Positions 1 to 6,368 of a stretch of 10,273 nt of DNA are shown piece after piece (within the stretch, counting starts at the first letter, position 1; the number at the start of each line of letters is the position of its first letter). The notes below the pieces were generated by a model. The model had not been told where the DNA came from. It ran no database searches and worked only from the letters and a program-made list of their open reading frames with translations. A program made the position numbers and the translations under genes. Location: the NCBI GenBank assembly GCA_900549055.1, contig URNB01000073.1, positions 1 through 10,273 on the forward strand. The letters are read 5' to 3'. The stretch is from an uncultured Oscillospiraceae bacterium. GTDB lineage: Bacteria; Bacillota; Clostridia; Oscillospirales; Acutalibacteraceae.

Positions 1-11
1 GGACATATACT

Positions 12-2144
12 ATGGGTCTTACCAAAAGCTCGGTCGGGGTCGGCGCGGTCGATTCGGGCCTTGAAATAAAAAAACAGTCCGAAACGGACAAAATAATAGC
101 CCTTGCGGGCAACCCGAATGTCGGTAAAAGCACTGTTTTCAATGCGCTTACGGGGCTTAATCAGCATACCGGCAACTGGCCGGGGAAAACCGTAAGGAGC
201 GCGCAGGGCTTTTGCCGAACAAGGAAGCGGGGCTATGTTTTGGTGGATATTCCCGGAACATATTCGCTTATGGCACATTCGGCAGAGGAGGAGGTCGCAC
301 GGAATTTCATCTGCTTCGGCGAGCCGGACGCGGTGGTTGTGGTGTGCGACGCCACAAGCCTTGAAAGAAACTTAAACCTTGTTTTGCAAACCATCGAGAT
401 TTCAAAAAGCGTTACAGTCTGCGTGAATTTAATGGACGAGGCAAAAAAACGCGGCATCGAAATCGATTTGAAAGGGCTGTCGGAATTGCTCGGCGTTCCT
501 GTAGTGGGCACGGCGGCACGCAATAAAAAAACTCTTTCGGATCTGACGAACGCACTCGACGGCATTACGGCGGCGGGCACACGCGGCTTTCGGGTGCGTT
601 ACCCCGAGCCTGTGGAAAAGGCGATTGCCGCAATCATGCCCGAAGCCGAAAGACTGTCATACGGCAGACTTGACAGCCGCTGGCTTTCTTTAAGGCTGCT
701 TGACCGCGACCCATCGCTCATAAAGGAGATAAACGCTTATTTCGGTGAGGATTTTTTAAAAAGCCCCGCGCTTTTCTCGGCTGTAAAAAACGCGGAGGGC
801 ATACTTTGCGAAAACGGCATAACGCATAATGAGCTTAAGGATATTACGGTTTCGGCGCTGATGTCTGCGGCAGAGGAGATTGCGGCGGCGACGGTTAAAT
901 ACAAAAAGGAAAAATACAGTCTGCGCGACAGAAGACTTGATAAGATATTCACCGGAAAATTCACGGCGCTTCCCGTAACGGCGGCGCTGCTTGCCGTTAT
1001 TTTTTGGCTGACTATTGTAGGCGCCAACTATCCGTCCGAGCTTTTGTCTTCGTTTTTTTCCTATTTGGAGGGTAAGCTGTTGTATGGTCTTACCTCCATA
1101 GGCATACCGAATGCCGTGAAAAACGCCGTTGTTTTCGGAATATGGCGGGTTACGGCAACCGTGGTTTCGGTAATGCTGCCGCCTATGGCGATATTTTTTC
1201 CTTTTTTCACTCTGCTTGAGGATTCGGGCTATCTGCCGCGCATAGCCTATAATTCGGATAAGCCCTTTAAGCGCTGCGGCTCATGCGGAAAGCAGGCGCT
1301 TACCGTTTGCATGGGCTTCGGCTGCAATGCGGCGGGGGTTGTGGGCTGCAGGATAATAGATTCACCGAGGGAACGGCTGCTTGCGATGCTTACAAATAAT
1401 TTCGTTCCCTGCAACGGCAGATTTCCCATGCTTATATCGGTTATAACAATGTTTTTTATAGGCGTATCGGGCGGAGGGTCTTCTTTTCTTGCGGCAATTT
1501 TTTTAACTTCATTTATAATTTTAAGCATAGGCGTTTCCATGGCTTTGACAAAAATACTTTCAAAAACCGTTTTAAAGGGGCTTCCGTCCTCGTATACTCT
1601 GGAGCTGCCGCCCTACAGAAGACCGCAGATAGGCAGGGTAATAGTCCGCTCGGTTTTTGATCGCACCCTCTTTGTTTTGGGGCGTGCCGTCGCCGTTGCC
1701 GCACCTGCGGGACTTATAATTTGGCTTGCGGCGAATATAAGCATAAACGGAGCGAATGTTTTAAGCGTCTGCGCAGCGTTGCTTGACCCCATAGGCAAAA
1801 TAATGGGGCTTGACGGGGTGATACTGCTTGCCTTTATCCTGGGCTTTCCCGCCAACGAAACGGTGATACCCATAATAATCATGACCTATGCCGCGAGCGG
1901 TACGATCGGCGGTGCGGGCAATTTATCGGAAACCCTTGCTCTTTTCTTATCAAACGGCTGGAGCGTTCGCACGGCGGTCTGCTTTATAATTTTCACACTT
2001 ATGCATTGGCCATGCTCAACGACCCTGCTTACGATAAAAAAGGAGACCGGCAGCCTTAAATGGACGGTGCTGGCGTTCCTGCTGCCCACCGCCGCAGGTG
2101 TGTTTTTGTGTATTGCGGCAAATCTTATTTTTAAGCTTTTGTAG
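12..2144 (+). CDS. feoB: Ferrous iron transport protein B (FeoB)
   Basis: FeoB imports Fe(II) across the cytoplasmic membrane, using an N-terminal G domain fused to a membrane permease. The 710 residues show G1 GNPNVGKST (33-41), a G2-region NWPGKT ending at T60, G3 DIPG (79-82), G4 NLMD (139-142) and a G5-like TAAR (167-170). A helical linker (GDI) region runs to about 310, and hydrophobic segments from about 318 to the end carry the two Gate domains. The first Gate core contains LLEDSGYLPR (401-410) and GFGCN (435-439). It is unusually cysteine-rich (C422, C425, C433, C438, C446, C467), including a CGSCGKQ stretch that I associate with clostridial FeoB. The ATG at 12 is preferred because MGLTKSS is a familiar clostridial FeoB start, but the frame stays open to the window edge and the ribosome site is cut off. 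Any feoA would lie upstream. Family assignment is secure; metal specificity is inferred. Confidence 0.96.
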   Translation: MGLTKSSVGVGAVDSGLEIKKQSETDKIIALAGNPNVGKSTVFNALTGLNQHTGNWPGKTVRSAQGFCRTRKRGYVLVDIPGTYSLMAHSAEEEVARNFICFGEPDAVVVVCDATSLERNLNLVLQTIEISKSVTVCVNLMDEAKKRGIEIDLKGLSELLGVPVVGTAARNKKTLSDLTNALDGITAAGTRGFRVRYPEPVEKAIAAIMPEAERLSYGRLDSRWLSLRLLDRDPSLIKEINAYFGEDFLKSPALFSAVKNAEGILCENGITHNELKDITVSALMSAAEEIAAATVKYKKEKYSLRDRRLDKIFTGKFTALPVTAALLAVIFWLTIVGANYPSELLSSFFSYLEGKLLYGLTSIGIPNAVKNAVVFGIWRVTATVVSVMLPPMAIFFPFFTLLEDSGYLPRIAYNSDKPFKRCGSCGKQALTVCMGFGCNAAGVVGCRIIDSPRERLLAMLTNNFVPCNGRFPMLISVITMFFIGVSGGGSSFLAAIFLTSFIILSIGVSMALTKILSKTVLKGLPSSYTLELPPYRRPQIGRVIVRSVFDRTLFVLGRAVAVAAPAGLIIWLAANISINGANVLSVCAALLDPIGKIMGLDGVILLAFILGFPANETVIPIIIMTYAASGTIGGAGNLSETLALFLSNGWSVRTAVCFIIFTLMHWPCSTTLLTIKKETGSLKWTVLAFLLPTAAGVFLCIAANLIFKLL

Positions 2145-2180
2145 AAGGATTACTCACCCATATTAAGAAATAAAAGTTTC

Positions 2181-2301
2181 TGCACAAACCATCGGCTCCC
2201 TTGTGTAAAGGGTGACTCCTCACAGTGTGAGGAGATGTCACGAAGTGACAGAGGAGACCGCCGCAGTCGGCGGCTCCTGCGGAGCAGGTGAGGGATTGTT
2301 A
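2181..2301 (+). repeat. Modular hairpin repeat R1 (four-hairpin core)
   Basis: The first 32 bases match those of R2 (2605-2636) exactly, and the element ends in TGAGGGATTGTTA, as R2 does. Between the shared ends lie four consecutive hairpins: CTCCTCAC/GTGAGGAG, TGTCAC/GTGACA, CCGCCG/CGGCGG and CCTGC/GCAGG, each with a 3-4 base loop. It begins 36 bases after the feoB stop and could also end or stabilise the feoB transcript, but there is no U-run typical of an intrinsic terminator. I recall this repeat type as dispersed in gut Clostridia genomes; no protein is encoded. Confidence 0.8.
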
Positions 2302-2382
2302 GTGACTAAAGTCTATTTATAAACTAAAGATTAGATATGCTAAACATAGTTTACATCGGTTTCCTAATCAATCTAAAATATG

Positions 2383-2499
2383 TAACAACCCCTCCGTCAG
2401 CCATACGGCTGCCACCGTCTCGGCTGCCGCCTCGGTCGGTGCTTCTGCTTTCGCAGAGGTGTCCGCCGGACACCCGCACCCCTTACACGGGGGAGGCTA
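2383..2499 (-). repeat. Modular repeat R3, inverted and enlarged
   Basis: Read on the minus strand this has the R1/R2 plan: it starts near CCTCCCCCGTGTAAGGGG and ends in GGAGGGGTTGTTA, with CAGCC/GGCTG as the hairpin core next to that end. An extra module of about 70 bases (2413-2480) contains two further hairpins, GTGTCC/GGACAC and TCTGC/GCAGA. That module is repeated imperfectly at 2514-2597. The 81 bases between R1 and R3 (2302-2382) are AT-rich, and I see nothing recognisable in them. Confidence 0.65.
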
Positions 2500-2597
2500 T
2501 TTTTGGTGCATGACACCGTCTCGGTTTCCACCTCGGTCGGTGCTTCTGCTTTGCATAGGTGTCCGCCTGACACCCGAACCCCAAATACCGGGGAGGC
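2413..2597. repeat. Imperfect direct duplication, 85 and 84 bp
   Basis: The segments 2413-2497 and 2514-2597 align end to end with one single-base gap and a modest number of substitutions. Both begin CACCGTCTCGG and end GGGGAGGC, and they share CCTCGGTCGGTGCTTCTGCT. Sixteen bases (2498-2513) separate them. Hairpins formed in the first copy (GTGTCC/GGACAC, TCTGC/GCAGA) are weakened or lost in the second, so the second looks like a decayed duplicate. No protein is supported here. Confidence 0.75.
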
Positions 2598-2604
2598 AAC
2601 GATT

Positions 2605-2668
2605 TGCACAAACCATCGGCTCCCTTGTGTAAAGGGAGCTGCCGCGGATAGCGGCTGAGGGATTGTTA
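2605..2668 (+). repeat. Modular hairpin repeat R2 (one-hairpin core)
   Basis: This is a short version of R1: identical first 32 bases and the same TGAGGGATTGTTA end. It contains a perfect CTCCCTT/AAGGGAG hairpin (loop GTGTA) followed by a GCCGC/GCGGC hairpin. It ends 14 bases beyond the 3' end of the SLOG-family gene on the opposite strand, and could act as that gene's transcript end. No U-tract supports a classic terminator. Confidence 0.8.
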
Positions 2669-2682
2669 CAGACAGCGGATTT

Positions 2683-3162
2683 TTATTCTTTGCCCGGATT
2701 TATAATGCGTTTATTTGTTTTTACGGCATAATTATAAGCAATTTCAGTGCCGCTTTTGCGTGATTTCGGGGCGGCGGCTTTATCAAAATAAATAATACAG
2801 AATTCACTTTTATCTATCATTTCGCAGTTACGCTCTATATACACCGATTTTCCTGAATTTAACAGCTTTTCTGGATAGTAAGTGTATTCGTATCTTTCTG
2901 AAAGATATTCCTTATAGCTGTTGTCTGTGTAGGGGTATTCCGCCCGCACATAGACACGCTTTATGTGAGGATATTTTTCTTTGATTTTTGTGACAATCTC
3001 ATAGCATATGTCGTTAAATCGGCTTTTGCTGCCGAAAAGAAAGGTATCGACATTTTCTGCCTTAATCAGGTTTTCAACGGCGCTGCTTAACCTTAATCTT
3101 AAATCTTTCGTATCCTTTGTTTCTCTGTGACCTATAAAACAGCAGGTATTTTCTTTTGCCAT
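2683..3162 (-). CDS. SLOG-family protein, DUF1273/YpsA-like
   Basis: This 159-residue protein resembles the DUF1273 (YpsA-like) branch of the SLOG superfamily, Rossmann-fold proteins thought to bind nucleotides or nucleotide-derived ligands. Visible features are the N-terminal strand with FIGHR (9-13), a second strand and glycine loop FLFGSKSRFN (41-50), VYVRAEYP (70-77), and a C-terminal SGTEIAYNYA (137-146) followed by KRIINP, all in the order expected for this family. The ATG at 3162 is chosen because AAGGTG lies six bases upstream. An in-frame TTG at 3192 is only three bases downstream of the -10 box and so lies upstream of the likely transcript start. The gene is transcribed divergently from an XRE regulator and is AT-richer than feoB and the operons to the right, suggesting an acquired accessory pair. 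The molecular function is unknown; DNA processing, as in DprA, or nucleotide sensing are guesses. Confidence 0.78.
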   Translation of the reverse strand: MAKENTCCFIGHRETKDTKDLRLRLSSAVENLIKAENVDTFLFGSKSRFNDICYEIVTKIKEKYPHIKRVYVRAEYPYTDNSYKEYLSERYEYTYYPEKLLNSGKSVYIERNCEMIDKSEFCIIYFDKAAAPKSRKSGTEIAYNYAVKTNKRIINPGKE

Positions 3163-3194
3163 ACGCTTCACCTTAAAACTATTATTATTCAATC

Positions 3195-3223
3195 ATTATA
3201 CATCATTATTGACTTAAAGTAAA
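3195..3223 (-). promoter_or_regulatory. Promoter of the SLOG-family gene
   Basis: On the minus strand there is a perfect -10 box TATAAT (3195-3200), a 17-base spacer and a -35 TTTACT (3218-3223; four of six matches to TTGACA). The expected start near 3188 gives a leader of about 25 bases before the ATG at 3162. Confidence 0.7.
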
Positions 3224-3303
3224 TAAATCTGCAGTTGTATGTGATAATAATTCTTTTTCTTTTTCGGTAAAATATATATGTGCAAAGGAAAAGAGGAATT
3301 AAA

Positions 3304-3534
3304 ATGAAAACAGACTTTCCCGAAAAATATATAACGCTCGGTTTGAAAATTGCCTATTACAGAAGAAAAGCGGGTTATACACAGGAATATTTGGCAGAGC
3401 TTATAGGAAAAAGCGTAAGCTTTATCGGGCAAGTAGAGGGAACGGGTACGGTTTGCGGTATTTCTTTGGAAACGCTGTTTAAGATTTCAAAGGTATTAAA
3501 TGTACCGCCTTCAAAGCTCTTGGAAGAGGATTAA
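3304..3534 (+). CDS. XRE-family helix-turn-helix regulator
   Basis: This 76-residue protein is essentially a single Cro/C1-type helix-turn-helix domain (about residues 12-69). The pattern is LGLKIAYYRRKAGYTQEYLAEL followed after a short gap by ISLETLFKISKVLNVPPSKLL. The recognition helix should fall near GKSVSFIGQVEG (35-46). The ATG at 3304 has GAGGA six bases upstream. An in-frame GTG at 3280 is rejected because a TAAAAT -10-like box (3268-3273) would place the transcript start at about that codon. Proteins of this size usually bind an operator as dimers. The natural target is the shared 141-base divergent region with the SLOG gene, which would make it an autoregulator of the pair; that role is inferred. 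Confidence 0.85.
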   Translation: MKTDFPEKYITLGLKIAYYRRKAGYTQEYLAELIGKSVSFIGQVEGTGTVCGISLETLFKISKVLNVPPSKLLEED

Positions 3535-3570
3535 TAATCTTAACGCATGAAAATATAAACGGATAATAAA

Positions 3571-3620
3571 AGCACCCCCGCTGCTGTCGTTCGGTTTGAC
3601 AGCGGCGGGGGGGTAATGCT
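3571..3620 (-). terminator. Intrinsic terminator, best oriented for ktrBA
   Basis: A 14-base stem, CCCCCGCTGCTGTC (3575-3588) with GACAGCGGCGGGGG (3598-3611), closes a 9-base loop with one G-T type mismatch. Read on the minus strand the stem is followed by TGCTTTTATTAT, a U-rich tail. On the plus strand the tail is weaker (GGTAATGCTTTATGC). It therefore best serves the ktrB-ktrA operon and may act bidirectionally, also ending the XRE gene transcript 36 bases upstream. Confidence 0.75.
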
Positions 3621-3634
3621 TTATGCTTATTTCA

Positions 3635-3888
3635 TGCCTGCTGAACAATTCAAAAGTACCTTAACCCGAGCATGTCGGTGTAAACTTTTGAATTGTTCAG
3701 GTGCAAGGTTTTTGCGCAATTTTGCGAAAAAACCTTGCACTTTAAAAAGAATCACATTTTGATTCTTTTTAAAATCAGGCGACAATCAATGGATACTGAC
3801 GGTCAAAACAAAGGTTTTGACCCATAAAATCGAGATTTTAACTCGATTTTATATAATTGCATTTGCTAGTGCAATTATTCAGTAGACA
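3635..3888. mobile_element. MITE-like element built of six abutting hairpins
   Basis: This 254-bp non-coding element has terminal inverted repeats: TGCCTGCTGAACAATT (3635-3650) matches the complement of 3873-3888 at 13 of 16 positions, all three differences being transitions. It is flanked directly by an exact 8-bp direct repeat TTATTTCA (3627-3634 and 3889-3896), as expected for a target-site duplication. Inside are six perfect hairpins: 3641-3700 (16-bp stem), 3701-3740 (13 bp), 3741-3773 (14 bp), 3801-3822 (9 bp), 3824-3852 (11 bp) and 3853-3878 (9 bp). The first three touch with no spacer; the last three are one or no base apart. No transposase or credible reading frame lies within, so movement would need a transposase encoded elsewhere. 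The right target-site copy overlaps the ktrA stop codon. Confidence 0.7.
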
Positions 3889-4536
3889 TTATTTCAGCTT
3901 TGACAGCCTTGAGGTATTGACTATTGCGATAAGCTCCGTAGTCTTATCGAGCAATTCATCGGGGCTTACGGGTGCGGTTATTTTTCCGTTTTTGCGGAAG
4001 GCGACCACATTGACCGAATATTTTTTACGGAGATTAAGCTCCTTAAGGCTTTTTCCGACCCATTCGTCCCGCGTGTTAAGCTCCACCAGCGATAAATCGT
4101 CGGAAAGGGTCAATACATCGATAAATCCCGAGGTCAGCAGATTTTTGGCAAGGCGTGTGCCCGATTCGCTTTCGGGGAATACCACCTTATCCGCACCGAC
4201 CCGTTTCATAATTTTACGGTGAGTTTCGTTTGCGCATTTTGCAATCACGGTTTTAACGCCCTTTTCCTTACAAAGCGTTATTGCGAGAATGCTTTCCTCA
4301 AGGTTGCTTGCCATTGCAACGATCACAACATCCGCGTTTGAAATTCCGAGCTCCGAAATAACCTCAGGGTCTGTTACGTCGGCGCATTTGCAAATAGGCA
4401 GATATGCCGCCTCGTCCTGAACGATTTGTTCGTTATTATCTACGGCAATTACATCCATACCGTTTTTTACAAGCTCCTTTGCAACGGCTGCGCCGTATCT
4501 GCCCAGCCCCAAAACAGCATAAGTTTTTTTCTGCAT
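3889..4536 (-). CDS. ktrA: Potassium uptake regulatory subunit KtrA (TrkA family)
   Basis: This is the cytosolic RCK subunit that gates the KtrB channel-like transporter. The 215 residues carry an RCK_N Rossmann domain (about 5-125) with GLGRYG (10-15) and an acidic residue at the end of the second strand (VDNN), which fit NAD(H)/ATP/ADP binding. A C-terminal RCK_C domain (about 135-215) follows; in Firmicutes this domain is often the c-di-AMP site. The length suits KtrA and is about half of the double-domain TrkA of enterobacteria. AAGGAG seven bases upstream of the ATG supports the start. It is the second gene after ktrB, 53 bases downstream. Its last codons and stop (TGAAATAA) are the sequence duplicated by the adjacent hairpin element, so the coding region appears intact. 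The family is certain; the Ktr rather than Trk name rests on length. Confidence 0.93.
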   Translation of the reverse strand: MQKKTYAVLGLGRYGAAVAKELVKNGMDVIAVDNNEQIVQDEAAYLPICKCADVTDPEVISELGISNADVVIVAMASNLEESILAITLCKEKGVKTVIAKCANETHRKIMKRVGADKVVFPESESGTRLAKNLLTSGFIDVLTLSDDLSLVELNTRDEWVGKSLKELNLRKKYSVNVVAFRKNGKITAPVSPDELLDKTTELIAIVNTSRLSKLK

Positions 4537-4589
4537 ACCGAATTCTCCTTTAGATTATACAATACAATCGGATACCCTGCTTGTATTGA

Positions 4590-5951
4590 CTATCCTATAC
4601 TTATTTCTTCCGTAGGATTTTTAATAATATTTCGGCTCGGATTTTTTCCGCCGAAGGCAATAGCCATGGATATAGGTCCGACCCTGCCGAAATACATTGT
4701 TGAAATTATAATTATTTTCCCGACATTATTAAGCGTTCCGGTCAAACCGCGTGAAAGCCCCACGGTTGCGGTCGCACTGACCGTTTCATACAGAATATCA
4801 AGCGCGGGGGCATCGGTTACGGCAGAGAGCAGCAGGGTGGATACAAGCATTACAGAGAAGGACATTACGGCAACGGCAACCGTCTTATAAACCGCCTGCT
4901 TTGAGATCGTTCTGCCGAAAAGCGACACGCTGGTTTTCCCGCCTATCATGGAAACGGTGATGGATAAAAGCACCGCCGCCGTCACGGTTTTAATTCCGCC
5001 TGCGGTGCCTACAGGAGATCCGCCTATGAACATAAGCAGTATGGAGAGGAGTGCGGTCGGGTTTGTCAGATCTTCCTGCGGCACTCCCGCAAATCCAGCC
5101 GTTCTGGTTGTCACCGATTGAAAAAACGAGGCCTGAATTTTTTCTCCGAGCGGCAAATTCGCTATTGTAAGCGGATTGTTATATTCAAAAAAGAGGGTCA
5201 GTCCCGTGCCGGTAATAAGCAGGACTGCTGTGGAAATAAGGACGATTTTACTGTGCAGGGTGAGACTTTTAAAAAATCTGCCGCCGTTTTGCCTTCGGTT
5301 TTTTATCACGCGCGCCGCGTCCCACCAAACTATATAGCCGAGTCCGCCGAGAATAATAAGCACCGCGGTGGTTGCGGTTATGAGTGCGTTCCCCGAATAA
5401 TCGCAAAGGCTGTTATCGCCTATAATATCCATACCCGCATTGCAAAATGCCGATACCGAATTGAAGACCGAAATCCAAATTCCCTTTGCACCGAACTGCG
5501 GAACAAACACGAGCATATAAAAGCATGCGCCGATTCCTTCGACCGTGAGCGTTCCCGCAAGCACCTTTTTAACGAAGGTCACAATTCCCGAAAGGGTATT
5601 GAGGTTAAAGGCGTCCTGAATCAGCAGGCGGTCGGAAATACCGATTTTTCGGTTAAACAGGAGCATCACGGCGGTCATAAAGGTGATTATGCCGAGTCCT
5701 CCTATTTGAATCAAGAGCAGAATTACAATTTGTCCGAATACACTCCACGAGGCTGCCGTGCCGACGGTGACAAGCCCCGTGACGCATGTGGCAGTGGCTG
5801 CGGTGAAAAGCGCGTCAATATACGGCAGGGCGCGCCCATTCGATGAGCTTATCGGCAGAGAGAGCAAAACGCTGCCTATCAGTATAACGCACAAAAAGCT
5901 TAAAAGTATAATTTGTGTTGTGGATAAATAATGCTTTCTTTGACTTTTCAT
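4590..5951 (-). CDS. ktrB: Potassium transporter membrane subunit KtrB (TrkH family)
   Basis: KtrB is the membrane subunit for K+ (often Na+-coupled) uptake, made of four fused membrane-pore-membrane units. The four selectivity-filter loops are visible: TCVTGL (55-60), NAGMD (171-175), TAGFAG (284-289) and TVGLS (396-400). The glycine-rich GGSPVGTAGGIKT (310-322) matches the flexible intramembrane gate of the third unit. Hydrophobic helices run throughout, and the 453-residue length fits KtrB. The ATG at 5951 is chosen over an in-frame TTG at 5966 and GTG at 5960 because GGGTG lies six bases before it; the ribosome site is only fair. It is the first gene of a two-gene operon with ktrA and has its own promoter upstream. 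The leader is about 40 bases, too short for a ydaO-type c-di-AMP riboswitch. Confidence 0.93.
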   Translation of the reverse strand: MKSQRKHYLSTTQIILLSFLCVILIGSVLLSLPISSSNGRALPYIDALFTAATATCVTGLVTVGTAASWSVFGQIVILLLIQIGGLGIITFMTAVMLLFNRKIGISDRLLIQDAFNLNTLSGIVTFVKKVLAGTLTVEGIGACFYMLVFVPQFGAKGIWISVFNSVSAFCNAGMDIIGDNSLCDYSGNALITATTAVLIILGGLGYIVWWDAARVIKNRRQNGGRFFKSLTLHSKIVLISTAVLLITGTGLTLFFEYNNPLTIANLPLGEKIQASFFQSVTTRTAGFAGVPQEDLTNPTALLSILLMFIGGSPVGTAGGIKTVTAAVLLSITVSMIGGKTSVSLFGRTISKQAVYKTVAVAVMSFSVMLVSTLLLSAVTDAPALDILYETVSATATVGLSRGLTGTLNNVGKIIIISTMYFGRVGPISMAIAFGGKNPSRNIIKNPTEEISIG

Positions 5952-5996
5952 TTTCAGCACCCGCAAAAGGCGTATTTACACCTGCATTTTAGGAAT

Positions 5997-6025
5997 AGTA
6001 TAGCATTTTAAAGACCGAATTGCAA
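5997..6025 (-). promoter_or_regulatory. Promoter of ktrB-ktrA
   Basis: The minus strand reads TTGCAA (-35, 6020-6025), a 17-base spacer and TATACT (-10, 5997-6002), with TGC just before the -10 box (extended -10). The expected start near 5990 leaves about 40 bases of leader to the ATG at 5951. Confidence 0.75.
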
Positions 6026-6092
6026 GCATTCAAAAACAAAATGCGGCAAAAAGTCCCGAATTTAAAAATAATGCTTTTATTTATTCTGAAAA

Positions 6093-6103
6093 TATGGTAA
6101 AAT
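6093..6103 (+). promoter_or_regulatory. Probable extended -10 promoter of the prmA operon
   Basis: TATGGTAAAAT combines a TRTG extension with a -10 box matching five of six consensus bases. The -35 region (around 6075-6080) is poor, which extended -10 promoters tolerate. It points away from the ktrB promoter and would give a prmA leader of about 260 bases. Confidence 0.5.
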
Positions 6104-6139
6104 GATATCGATATGTCGATAACCCCTAAATTCTATTTT

Positions 6140-6335
6140 TGCGGCGTGAACGCCGCATTTAAGTTTTTCCGCTGACATGTGCGGCGGAAAAACACCTTGT
6201 AAGCGAAAAAACGCTTATTCAGCGTTTTTTCAAGAACACTGGGGTGGTATTGGCGGGGATAGAGCGCAGTCAAAAATCCTTGATTTTTGCGAACGGCATT
6301 CCCGTCCAAGAGCGTGGCGATTTTTCGACACGCTC
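6140..6335 (+). other. Hairpin cluster in the prmA leader
   Basis: Five perfect hairpins lie between the probable promoter and prmA: 6140-6157 (TGCGGCG/CGCCGCA), 6163-6193 (GTTTTTCCGC/GCGGAAAAAC), 6205-6231 (GAAAAAACGC/GCGTTTTTTC), 6271-6289 (CAAAAATC/GATTTTTG) and 6310-6335 (GAGCGTG/CACGCTC). Several have A/T runs next to or inside the stem, like half-terminators. Unlike the element at 3635-3888 I find no convincing inverted ends or target duplication. It could be a structured leader RNA, an attenuator, or the decayed remains of repeat insertions. No reading frame here is credible. Confidence 0.6.
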
Positions 6336-6368
6336 AAAATAATATGAATACTGTTTCGGAGTGAGATT

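Noticed and set aside
2397..2609. A 70-codon open frame on the minus strand within the repeats.
   Set aside because: It consists entirely of duplicated repeat modules, has no ribosome site, and its peptide is an arginine-rich repeat translation.
2181..2668. Repeated units after feoB considered as a CRISPR array.
   Set aside because: There are only three units, of different length and mixed orientation, with no regular spacers and no cas genes.
3163..3192. A longer SLOG protein starting at TTG 3192.
   Set aside because: The codon is only three bases downstream of the -10 box and so upstream of the expected transcript start, while the ATG at 3162 has a well-placed AAGGTG.
3535..3888. The hairpin row considered as a phage attachment site, replication origin or tRNA remnant.
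   Set aside because: There is no integrase, DnaA-box cluster or cloverleaf. The inverted ends and flanking octamer fit a small non-autonomous insertion better.
5118..5846. A 242-codon open frame on the plus strand opposite ktrB.
   Set aside because: It lies wholly antisense to a conserved transporter gene, has no recognisable domain or ribosome site, and its composition mirrors complementary codons.
5952..5966. A longer KtrB starting at TTG 5966 or GTG 5960.
   Set aside because: Both are rarer start codons with worse ribosome-site spacing than ATG 5951, and the added residues are not part of a conserved N-terminus.
6239..6260. GGGGTGGTATTGGCGG resembles the T-box motif AGGGTGGNACCGCG.
   Set aside because: The match breaks after GGTGGTA. 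The upstream hairpins do not form a Stem I with specifier loop, no terminator/antiterminator pair follows, and prmA is not a usual T-box target.
6065..6343. An 8-bp direct repeat AAAATAAT (6065-6072 and 6336-6343) brackets the prmA leader hairpins, like a target duplication.
   Set aside because: The sequence just inside each copy is not inverted-repeat related, the span would include the probable promoter, and an AT-only octamer is expected by chance in such DNA.
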